A DNA stretch of 64,000 bases from Caballeronia novacaledonica (GTDB lineage Bacteria > Pseudomonadota > Gammaproteobacteria > Burkholderiales > Burkholderiaceae): positions 558,001 to 622,000 of the forward strand of contig NZ_OGTP01000001.1 of assembly GCF_900258035.1 (NCBI RefSeq), given 5' to 3'. Under the pieces are notes generated by a model, which did no database searches, was not told where the DNA came from, and was given only the letters and a program-made list of their open reading frames with translations. Below are positions 16,935 through 23,680 of this stretch, in pieces (within the stretch, counting starts at the first letter, position 1; each line of letters opens with the position of its first letter). Made by a program: the position numbers and the translations under genes.

Positions 16935-17891
16935 TCAGCGCGTGCCCTGTCCTTCTTGCGCGAGACGCTGGGCGGTTTCTTCGAGACAGGCGATCATCAG
17001 GCGGGCGCTCGGCGTCAGGCCGCGCACGCGATTCCAGAGTACGCCCGCTGGCCGCAACAGGCGCGGCAGGCTCAGTGGAAGCGTATGCAGCGGTTGCGGC
17101 TGGGTGGTGTCGTTGGCGGCCGTATCGGCCATCACGGCGATGCAGTCCGAGACCTGCAGATGCGCGCGCACCACGTGGACCGAAAGCGTTTCGATGTAGT
17201 TGTTGGTGAGCGGAACTTCGTGCGCTTCGAGCGCCCGTTCCAGCGGATCGCGAAGAATGGAGCCTACGGGCGGCAGTATCCACGGAAAGGGATGCAGGTC
17301 CGCCCATGTCAGGGTTTTCCTTCGCGCCAGCGGATGATGCCGGCCCGTCACGAGCGTCACGGGCTCTTCGAGAAGTTCCTTTTCTTCGAAGCTTCCGAGC
17401 GTGTCGGGCGGAGGCAGACGACCGACGACCAGATCGAGATGCCCTTGCCAGAGCTCGGGCAGCAGCGATCCCGTCGTGCCTTCGATGACCGTCACGTTCG
17501 TGCCCGGCGAGCGCTGTTTGAGCAGGCTCAGCGCTCGCGTCAGCAGCACCGACGCCGACGCGGGCAACATGCCGATATGAACCTTGCCCTCCGTCCCCGA
17601 ACTCAGCGCCTTCAGTTCGTCGCGGGCCTGATGGAGGATCGTCAGCATCGATTTCGCATGACGCACGAGGCATTCGCCATAGGGCGTGGGCACGAGTCCC
17701 TGCGTGGTGCGCGAAAAGAGCGTGAGCCCGAGCCCTCGTTCGAGTTCGGCCAATGACTTCGACACGGCCGGCACGGTCACGTGCGTGACTTCGGCGACCT
17801 GACTCAGATTGCGATACGTGTCGATGGTGACGAGCAGTCGCAGGTGTCGGGCCTTCAGGTTGATCTGCAGGTACCAATCGAGTTCCGACAC
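16935..17891 (-). CDS. LysR family transcriptional regulator (twin 2)
   Basis: A 318-residue LysR regulator, the close twin of 11035-12012. The N-terminal helix-turn-helix (HLRLLVTIDTYRNLSQVAEVTH, VSKSLAELERGLGLTLFSRT) is almost the same, and the ligand domain is also highly alike (GTEGKVHIGMLPASAS in both). The start is taken as the GTG at 17891, eight bases after GAGG and matching the twin; a GTG three codons earlier touches the ribosome site. It is divergent from the Tat-exported binding protein gene, with the motif TTACC-AACTC-GTTAA between them at 17916-17930, so self-control and control of the neighbour are likely. Confidence 0.88.
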   Translation of the reverse strand: MSELDWYLQINLKARHLRLLVTIDTYRNLSQVAEVTHVTVPAVSKSLAELERGLGLTLFSRTTQGLVPTPYGECLVRHAKSMLTILHQARDELKALSSGTEGKVHIGMLPASASVLLTRALSLLKQRSPGTNVTVIEGTTGSLLPELWQGHLDLVVGRLPPPDTLGSFEEKELLEEPVTLVTGRHHPLARRKTLTWADLHPFPWILPPVGSILRDPLERALEAHEVPLTNNYIETLSVHVVRAHLQVSDCIAVMADTAANDTTQPQPLHTLPLSLPRLLRPAGVLWNRVRGLTPSARLMIACLEETAQRLAQEGQGTR

Positions 17892-17915
17892 GTCGTGCAC
17901 CTCTCCGAAGGGGTT

Positions 17916-17930
17916 TTACCAACTCGTTAA
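17916..17930 (+). promoter_or_regulatory. Candidate LysR operator between divergent genes
   Basis: TTACC-AACTC-GTTAA matches the outer five bases on each side of the palindrome arms at 11000-11034. It lies 25 bases from the start of the LysR gene (twin 2) and 91 bases before the binding-protein gene on the other strand. That position suits repression of the regulator and activation of the divergent gene. Confidence 0.6.
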
Positions 17931-18021
17931 GCTTGCGGCTATTTTACTCAATCGACCGTCGCGCGTTGCGTGGGCAGAATCCGCATGCGCGAAGCGTTCA
18001 AAGAACCCATGGAGACAGTCG

Positions 18022-19038
18022 ATGACACACAGCTTCAACCGCCGACGCTTTCTGCGTGGCGCAGGCGCGCTCGGTTTGAGCGTCGCTGCGGGCGGATTCG
18101 CCGTGCCGTATCGCGCACGTGCGGCCGCAAGCCAGATCCGGATCGTCAGCAACCCGGGACTGGAAAACGCGACACTGAACGCGCTGATGGACGAACTCGG
18201 CTACTTCAAAACATTCGACGTCGATGCGCGGATCGTCGAAATGCCGGGCACGACAGGCCCGTTCGATGCGATTGCGTCGCGTGAAGCGGATGTCTGCATG
18301 GTCTCCGGCTACAACATGGTGCTGGCGCGCATCGCGCAAGGGGCGAGAGTGAAGATCGTCGGTGCGGGAATGAAGAAATGCGCGCTGGCCGTATTTGCAC
18401 GGTCAAACGGAATCGCCACACTCGATGATCTCAAGGGCAAGACGGTCGCGGTCGGGCCGCGCCAGGGTCTTCTGCATACGCTGATGCTGCAATTGATGAA
18501 AGAAAAAAGTATCGACGCTACGCGGATCAATTTCATCGACAAGGGAAGCAATGACCAGTGTTATGAATCGGTCGTCAAGGGCGAAGCCGACGCGTGCTGT
18601 TCGAGCATCTCGCATCTGAACGACGAGCACGGCCTCGTGGTCGTCAGCGAAGGCGACATGTGGCGGTCGCTGCCGCACTGCGTTTTTCAGACGGCCTACG
18701 CGTCCGATTCCGCGATCAGCGAGAAGCACGAAGGCATGGTGGCGGTGATGGCCGCTTATGGCGCGCTCTACGCGTATCTGATGTCGCCGGCATCGCATGA
18801 TGCATTCTTCGAAGCACGCAAGCGCGCACAGAAAAAATTCGACACGGCGTCGGCCCGGGCAATCTGGGACTTCAATCAGACACAGCGGCCCTATTCGAGA
18901 GACCTGTCTTTAACGCGTGCGGACATCGGGTATCAGCAGGACATGTTCATCGGCCTGGGCAGCCTGAAACGGAAGCAGCCGTTCGCCGAAGTCGCCGATA
19001 TGTCAGCGGCGAACATCGCGGCGAAGCTGATCGCCTGA
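18022..19038 (+). CDS. Tat-exported NMT1/THI5-like substrate-binding protein
   Basis: A 338-residue binding protein with a twin-arginine leader (NRRRFLRGAGALGLSVAAGGFA), so it folds before export to the periplasm. The mature part resembles ABC binding proteins of the NMT1/SsuA type: GLENATLNALMDELGYFKTF, EMPGTTGPFDAIASREADV near residue 80, LDDLKGKTVAVGPRQGLLHTL near residue 135. The ATG follows GGAGA; an upstream in-frame reading of 71 codons lacks support. No ABC permease or ATPase gene is nearby. It therefore works with a distant transporter or as a sensor protein. The LysR motif in front of it places it in the catabolic regulon. The ligand is unknown. Confidence 0.82.
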   Translation: MTHSFNRRRFLRGAGALGLSVAAGGFAVPYRARAAASQIRIVSNPGLENATLNALMDELGYFKTFDVDARIVEMPGTTGPFDAIASREADVCMVSGYNMVLARIAQGARVKIVGAGMKKCALAVFARSNGIATLDDLKGKTVAVGPRQGLLHTLMLQLMKEKSIDATRINFIDKGSNDQCYESVVKGEADACCSSISHLNDEHGLVVVSEGDMWRSLPHCVFQTAYASDSAISEKHEGMVAVMAAYGALYAYLMSPASHDAFFEARKRAQKKFDTASARAIWDFNQTQRPYSRDLSLTRADIGYQQDMFIGLGSLKRKQPFAEVADMSAANIAAKLIA

Positions 19039-19052
19039 GCATCCACGCGCAG

Positions 19053-19076
19053 AAAAGCCCCGAAGCCGTTCGGGGC
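19053..19076 (-). terminator. Rho-independent terminator of the porin gene
   Basis: Arms GCCCCGAA (19057-19064) and TTCGGGGC (19069-19076) pair perfectly around a four-base loop. On the minus strand the stem is followed by TTTTCT. It stands 21 bases behind the stop codon of the porin 19097-20236, and convergent to the binding-protein gene ending at 19038. Confidence 0.85.
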
Positions 19077-19096
19077 GTTGACCCATCGCGAGCGAT

Positions 19097-20236
19097 TCAG
19101 AACGTATGCCTGATGCCCGCGATGATGGAGATCTGAGCCCCGCCCGCTGGCGGCGTCGGCACGGGCGAAAGCGTCGTCGCCGCGAAAGCGAGATTGCCGG
19201 AGTTCTGAATGTGCTCGCCGGTCAGATACAGCAGCGTGCGCTTGGACAGCAGATATTCGCCGCGCAATACTTCGATCAGCGCCTTGTTGGGCGAGTGCTC
19301 GTACTTGATTTGCGCGAGCATGCCATCGACGTGGAAGAAAGGCGTGACAGGCACCGTGCCCGTCAGCCAGAACAAATTGCTTCGCGGCGTGGCGATGCCT
19401 TCGTTCACGCGCCTGATCCATCCCACGCCGAACTTCGCTTTATAGATCATGAAATAGCCGCCCAGCGTGAAGCGGCTGTCCGTGAGGTCCGGCGATGTGA
19501 GACCGCCCCACGTCGCGGATGTGCCGCCGTAATTGCGCTCGTAGGACGTGGCCACGCCCCAAGTGTGTCCATCGTATTTGAGCAACGCCGAATACTCCCG
19601 GCACTGATTGGACGGCGAGGTCTGTCCGGGGCAATTCGTCGCGACGGAACTGTTGCCGGCGACGGCATCGCGACCGAAGCTGTAGTTCACGCCTGCTTCG
19701 AAATCGCCGAGGAAATAGCGATAGCTGACCGCGTTATCGGCACGCGCGTTGGCGATGCCGTTGTCCAGTGTCGTGAGACCGTGCGCGCCTGTGCCGAACG
19801 GGTTGATGAACGAGATGCCGAAGAAGCGCATGGTGTATTGCCGACCGAACGTTAGTCGTCCGTACTTTCCATCGATGCCGACATAGGATTGCCGTCCGAA
19901 CAGGCGTCCGCCCTGCCGCGATGCGCCGGTGGTCGGGCTGAAGCCGCCTTGCAGGTCGAAGATGGCCTTGATGCCGCCGCCGAGATCTTCGCTGCCACGA
20001 ATGCCGAAGTACGAAGTCGCGGTGCCGTCGCCGGTGCGCCAGCCGTTCGCGGTGGTGTTCTTGCCGGTGGCCACGTTGTTGACGAACTCGACGCCCTGAT
20101 CGATCAAACCATATAGCGTGACGGCGCTTGCGCCAGCGGGCTTCTCGGGCGGCGTGCCCTCTTCTTCATCCTGCGCCCATGCCGACGCCACGTACATCAA
20201 CGCGACGCAAGCACACATGACGGCCTTGTATTTCAT
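19097..20236 (-). CDS. Gram-negative outer-membrane porin
   Basis: A 379-residue porin with a Sec signal peptide (MKYKAVMCACVALMYVASAWAQ) and the Burkholderiales trimeric-porin pattern: SAVTLYGLIDQGVEF at the mature start, SYFGIRGSEDLGGGIKAIFDLQGGF near residue 75, LFGRQSYVGIDGKYGRLTFGRQY near residue 110, and a C-terminal strand ending IAGIRHTF with the terminal phenylalanine needed for outer-membrane assembly. AAGGAG precedes the ATG. Its promoter region shares 80 bases with that of tctC, so it probably admits the same carboxylate substrate across the outer membrane. Porins are not very selective, so this link rests on regulation, not on structure. Confidence 0.9.
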   Translation of the reverse strand: MKYKAVMCACVALMYVASAWAQDEEEGTPPEKPAGASAVTLYGLIDQGVEFVNNVATGKNTTANGWRTGDGTATSYFGIRGSEDLGGGIKAIFDLQGGFSPTTGASRQGGRLFGRQSYVGIDGKYGRLTFGRQYTMRFFGISFINPFGTGAHGLTTLDNGIANARADNAVSYRYFLGDFEAGVNYSFGRDAVAGNSSVATNCPGQTSPSNQCREYSALLKYDGHTWGVATSYERNYGGTSATWGGLTSPDLTDSRFTLGGYFMIYKAKFGVGWIRRVNEGIATPRSNLFWLTGTVPVTPFFHVDGMLAQIKYEHSPNKALIEVLRGEYLLSKRTLLYLTGEHIQNSGNLAFAATTLSPVPTPPAGGAQISIIAGIRHTF

Positions 20237-20334
20237 GACGTCTCTGTCTCCTTGGCGTGACCCACGATTCGTATCGATGGCAAGTCGAAACCCGCCGTCG
20301 CTTTTATCGTGAACACCCAGCTATGTTTATTTGT

Positions 20335-20414
20335 AACGCAGGCAAATTCTGACAGCGCGGCACCGCAAGTAAATTGAAAAAAGCGGCCTTCGCGTTGAGC
20401 GAATGGTTAAGCGG
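20335..20414 (-). promoter_or_regulatory. Porin promoter/operator, homologous to the tctC promoter
   Basis: This is the partner of 16829-16908. Toward the porin, TTTACT (20368-20373) and AGAATT (20345-20350) are 17 bases apart, and TGAGC-GAATG-GTTAA (20396-20410) lies centred near -65. Conservation is strongest at the operator end and at the -10 end, with the middle more diverged, which fits selection on the protein-binding parts. Confidence 0.65.
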
Positions 20415-20570
20415 CGGGGCGTGGAGACTGGAGAGGCGCGGCAGGCTTCGGTATGGAAAAAAGCGGGGGATCGGTGCGGTCGCGAGTTAAGGAAAAGTGG
20501 CCGAATCGACGCCACGGAACATCGGCCAAAAAATTTCGCCCGAAAACTCCCACAACGCGAAAGTTTCCCC

Positions 20571-20576
20571 TATAAT
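20571..20576 (+). promoter_or_regulatory. -10 box of the tRNA-Val promoter
   Basis: A perfect TATAAT stands 13 bases before the tRNA 5' end, followed by a GC-rich stretch (TCGCGG) like the discriminators of stable-RNA promoters. I see no good -35 box at 16-18 bases upstream, so the promoter call is moderate. Confidence 0.5.
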
Positions 20577-20589
20577 TCGCGGCTTCCGT

Positions 20590-20666
20590 AGGCTCGTAGC
20601 TCAGCTGGTTAGAGCACCACCTTGACATGGTGGGGGTCGTTGGTTCGAGTCCAATCGAGCCTACCA
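20590..20666 (+). tRNA. tRNA-Val, anticodon GAC
   Basis: A full cloverleaf can be drawn by hand. The acceptor arms AGGCTCG and CGAGCCT pair over seven bases; the D-arm is GCTC/GAGC; the anticodon stem CCACC/GGTGG encloses TTGACAT, giving anticodon GAC, which reads GUC and GUU; the T-arm holds TTCGAGT. The encoded 3' end is A-CCA. The gene is 77 bases long including CCA. It separates the catabolic locus on the left from housekeeping-like small genes on the right. No integrase or repeated 3' end is seen, so it is not an evident island attachment site. Confidence 0.97.
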
Positions 20667-20760
20667 ACGACATTCGAACGCACCGCCGCGATTTTTATCG
20701 CCGCGGTGCGTTTTCATTTCCGCACGGCTTTCAGCAAGCCGTCCGCGATCCGGCGGCGCG

Positions 20761-20979
20761 TCAGTCCCAGCAATTCCGGAACGCCACCGCGACGATCACG
20801 GGCACGGTGAGCACGAGCGGAATCGCGAAATACGGGATTTCCAGATGGACGATCCACGTATAGATGAGCCACGCCACGCCGAGCGCCAGCGTGGCGATGC
20901 CGATGAGCGCCGTCAGCACGTTGAGCGTGCGGGGCGACATCCGCTTGCGGGAAGTTTGTTTGCCCGAAGGAGTTTCCAT
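20761..20979 (-). CDS. Small two-helix membrane protein, unknown function
   Basis: A predicted 72-residue protein. After a basic N-terminus (SGKQTSRKRMSPR) come two hydrophobic segments, LTALIGIATLALGVAWLIYTW (about residues 22-42) and YFAIPLVLTVPVIVAVAF (about 50-67), so it should sit in the inner membrane as a hairpin. It lies behind and opposite to the tRNA-Val gene and diverges from the deaminase gene. The ribosome-binding site is weak. I do not recognise the family. It is listed because the membrane-hairpin pattern is coherent and the overlapping frames give no better gene. Confidence 0.5.
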   Translation of the reverse strand: METPSGKQTSRKRMSPRTLNVLTALIGIATLALGVAWLIYTWIVHLEIPYFAIPLVLTVPVIVAVAFRNCWD

Positions 20980-21123
20980 GGCGGCGGGCGCATTCGAGCG
21001 CGAGAGAAGTACAACTGGATTTTATACCGCCCTGCCCGACGCGGTGCATCGTTTCCCGGCTTTGGATCGCTTCAGTTCGTCCGTTAATATCGCGATTGCG
21101 CGGTAATACACGGAGGACACGGC

Positions 21124-21615
21124 ATGATCGACGATATCGACAAGAAGCAACTGCTCCGCTGCATCGCACTGGCGCAGGAAGCGCTCGACGACGGCGACGA
21201 GCCATTCGGCTCGCTGCTCGTCGCGAAGGACGGGCGCGTGCTTTTCGAAGATCGCAATCGCGTGAGCGGCGGCGATCACACGCGGCATCCGGAATTCGCT
21301 ATTGCGAAATGGGCGGCGCAGAATGTGCCCGAAGCCGAACGCCGGGACGCGGTCGTGTACACGTCGGGCGAGCATTGTCCGATGTGTGCGGCGGCGCATG
21401 CGTGGGTCGGGCTGGGGCGCATCGTTTATGCGGCGTCGGCGGAGCAGTTCACGCGTTGGCGTGCCGAACTCGGCGCGAAACCCGGGCGTGTCCGCGCGTT
21501 GGCGATACAGGAAGTCATCGACGACACTTTGATCGAAGGCCCCGTCGACGAGTTCGCCGAACGCATCAAGGCGCTTCACGTGGCGCACTATCGCAAGGCC
21601 GGCGCTCAGCAGTAG
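21124..21615 (+). CDS. Nucleoside/cytidine deaminase family protein
   Basis: A 163-residue zinc-dependent deaminase. The catalytic HxE motif is HPEFA near residue 59, with histidine as zinc ligand and glutamate as proton carrier. The other two zinc ligands are in the motif HCPMCAAAH near residue 84. The early part EALDDGDEPFGSLLV matches guanine deaminase and nucleoside deaminase relatives. It probably deaminates a free base or nucleoside in the cytoplasm; the exact base cannot be told. It is not TadA, which has different surroundings. Its 3' end overlaps the convergent DUF429 gene by ten bases. GGAGGA lies close before the ATG. Confidence 0.85.
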   Translation: MIDDIDKKQLLRCIALAQEALDDGDEPFGSLLVAKDGRVLFEDRNRVSGGDHTRHPEFAIAKWAAQNVPEAERRDAVVYTSGEHCPMCAAAHAWVGLGRIVYAASAEQFTRWRAELGAKPGRVRALAIQEVIDDTLIEGPVDEFAERIKALHVAHYRKAGAQQ

Positions 21616-22346
21616 ATCGTCATGGGAACGCCCGCCGCATCGGTTTCGACCGGTTCGGGTAAGCAAAATGCTTTTCCCGATGCGATGCGGCGCGCGCTCC
21701 ACAGCACGGCGAAGGCGTCGAGCACGTCGTCTCGCGAAGCTTGCGCGGGTTTGCGCGCAGCGAGCGCCGCGTCGATTGCGCTGCCGAAGCATTGCACGAG
21801 CAACGCATGACGCAACGCGAATCCCGGCGCATGTGCCTTGCTTTCACGCAAGCCGTGCGCTGGTCCGCCCTGTTCCATTCGAAGCTGCATGAAGCTCAAC
21901 TCGGGATGCACTTCGAACACGCGCGTCGCCGCACCCGCGCGCGTGCGCACCACTTCATCGACTTCGGCGATCTTGTTGCGAATGTGGAAGGCCTGAACGG
22001 AAATTCTTTTTCCCGACACCGCGTGATTGAGCGCGCACGCCTCTTCATAGCTCGATGTGGCCAGTGCCGCACGCGTCGGCGGCGAAAATACCGAGCTTGC
22101 GCGCGGACGCCCTAACAGCTTGCGGGCGAGCGTGTCGCACGTGCGCGTGCCATCCGCAGCCAAGCCGATCGGAATATCGACGGCCACGATGGCATGTGCC
22201 CGCTCCCAATCGAGCAGGTTTTCGAAACGGCTGATCACGCTTGTCGTGATCTTTCCGCTACGTCCGCATTGCCTCACGACGAACCAGCCCGCTTTGCAAC
22301 CATCGATGCCGAACAGATCGGTATTTACAGCGCGCTTGTTGTTCAT
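21606..22346 (-). CDS. DUF429 domain protein
   Basis: A 246-residue protein with the DUF429 signature: FGIDGCKAGWFVV at the start, AHAIVAVDIPIGLAADGTRTCDTLARKLLG near residues 60-90, SVFSPPTRAAL, and the later EVHPELSF and DVLDAFAVLWSA. The pattern of conserved acidic residues suggests an RNase H-like fold, perhaps a nuclease; that is family-level knowledge and the role is unknown. The ATG at 22346 matches the family start; an upstream start adds 17 residues without support. It is convergent with the deaminase and overlaps it by ten bases. Confidence 0.8.
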   Translation of the reverse strand: MNNKRAVNTDLFGIDGCKAGWFVVRQCGRSGKITTSVISRFENLLDWERAHAIVAVDIPIGLAADGTRTCDTLARKLLGRPRASSVFSPPTRAALATSSYEEACALNHAVSGKRISVQAFHIRNKIAEVDEVVRTRAGAATRVFEVHPELSFMQLRMEQGGPAHGLRESKAHAPGFALRHALLVQCFGSAIDAALAARKPAQASRDDVLDAFAVLWSARRIASGKAFCLPEPVETDAAGVPMTIYC

Positions 22347-22400
22347 GCTGCAATCGTAGCAACGATCGCGGATGCGCTGTGAAGACTGAACACGCAAGCA

Positions 22401-22433
22401 GAAAAGACCCGGCGGGAATCATCCCGGCCGGGT
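22401..22433 (-). terminator. Terminator of the aromatic amine operon
   Basis: ACCCGGC (22407-22413) pairs with GCCGGGT (22427-22433), with an inner GGGA/TCCC pairing. On the minus strand the stem is followed by CTTTTC. It stands 23 bases behind the stop of the porin 22456-23670, the last gene of the run that starts at 29046. Confidence 0.8.
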
Positions 22434-22455
22434 GAATGCACGCCCTCGGAAATGC

Positions 22456-23670
22456 TTAGAAGTTATGCCGTATGCCGAGCGTCACGGACAGTTGACGATC
22501 GCTGTTCGAATTGGGCAGATTGGGAATCTGCGCATAGTTCGCCGGGCCGCCCGTCGCGGGATCGATTCCGAGTCCCGCGCCCACCGCCTTCTGCATGATC
22601 GCGACGCCATACAACGCGGTGCGCTTCGAAAGCGCGTAGTTCGCGCCGAGGTTCACCTGATGAAAGCGCGTCGATGAACTGCCATCGGGTTTCGCGTTGT
22701 TATAGATGTAGGCGAGACCCAGTTGCAAAAACGGCGTGGCCGCATAAGTCAGATTCACTTCGCCAATATCGAACGCGATGTTGCGGCCCTGCGGATTGGC
22801 GCTATCGGCGAAATACTGGCTATGCTCCAGGCGGCTATGCGTATAAGTCAGCGCGATCGTCGCCGGTCCGATTGCATACGATGCGCCCGCGCCATACGCC
22901 TTCAACGCTTCCGCATTCTGCAACTGGCAATAGAGCGCCGACGGATTCGAGCAGGCGAAATCGCCGATATAACCGTTAGCGCCGCCCAATGCCGCATCGA
23001 GCGGATTGTGCAGGTTCAGATAACCCGCGCTGATCGACACCGGCAAGCGCGTATAAGCTGCCGCGATCGAATAGCCGCGACGTTGCCCGAAATCACCGGC
23101 CACGCCGCCGAGGCTATATGTGCCGCCTACCGAGAAGCCATTCCAGTCGGGGCTCGTGTACTTGATCGAGTTATTGAAGTTGAACGCTTCGTTCAGGTTA
23201 TCCACGTCGCCGATGTGCGAGCCATAAAGCGTCGCCCATGAATTGCTCGATACATATAGGCCGAGGAAGTCGGAATACGAATCGTATTGACGCCCGAGCG
23301 ACAACGTGCCGAATTGCTCATGCGCCAGCCCAACCCAGGCCTGACGATTGAATTGCGCCCCACCCTGAACAAAGCCTCCCGTTCCCGTATAGAAGCTGTT
23401 CTCCAGATTGAACTTCGCTTGCAGGCCGCCGCCCAGATCTTCCACGCCGAGCAAGCCGAAGCGCGAAGGCACGAGATTGCCGCCCGAAAAAGCGAAGTTA
23501 TGCCCCGAGCCGACGCTGCCGTCGGCGTTGGTGACTTGCTGATTGGTCGTGTAGGTCAGCCCGGCATCGACGGTGCCGTACAGCGTCACCGTGCTTTGCG
23601 CCGATGCGCTCGCGCACACGGCGAGCGCCGCCGTCGAAACGAGTTGCCGCGCGATTGTTTTAGTTGTCAT
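22456..23670 (-). CDS. Gram-negative outer-membrane porin, end of the amine dehydrogenase operon
   Basis: A 404-residue porin with signal peptide MTTKTIARQLVSTAALAVCASASAQ, then STVTLYGTVDAGLTYTTN, FGLLGVEDLGGGLQAKFNLENSF near residue 75, the AWVGLAHEQFGTLSLGRQYDSY segment, and a C-terminus VTLGIRHNF. These are the marks of the general Burkholderiales porin family. The ATG is ten bases behind the stop of the aldehyde dehydrogenase gene, and a terminator follows the porin, so it is the last gene of the amine dehydrogenase operon. It probably lets aromatic amines reach the periplasmic dehydrogenase; this is inferred from position. Confidence 0.9.
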   Translation of the reverse strand: MTTKTIARQLVSTAALAVCASASAQSTVTLYGTVDAGLTYTTNQQVTNADGSVGSGHNFAFSGGNLVPSRFGLLGVEDLGGGLQAKFNLENSFYTGTGGFVQGGAQFNRQAWVGLAHEQFGTLSLGRQYDSYSDFLGLYVSSNSWATLYGSHIGDVDNLNEAFNFNNSIKYTSPDWNGFSVGGTYSLGGVAGDFGQRRGYSIAAAYTRLPVSISAGYLNLHNPLDAALGGANGYIGDFACSNPSALYCQLQNAEALKAYGAGASYAIGPATIALTYTHSRLEHSQYFADSANPQGRNIAFDIGEVNLTYAATPFLQLGLAYIYNNAKPDGSSSTRFHQVNLGANYALSKRTALYGVAIMQKAVGAGLGIDPATGGPANYAQIPNLPNSNSDRQLSVTLGIRHNF

Positions 23671-23680
23671 GCGAGCGTCC

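Noticed and set aside
17809-18021. Upstream extension of the Tat binding protein
   Set aside because: It would run into the LysR gene and bury the Tat leader; GGAGA marks the start at 18022.
20590-20666. tRNA-Val as attachment site of a genomic island
   Set aside because: No integrase gene and no repeated tRNA 3' end were seen on either side.
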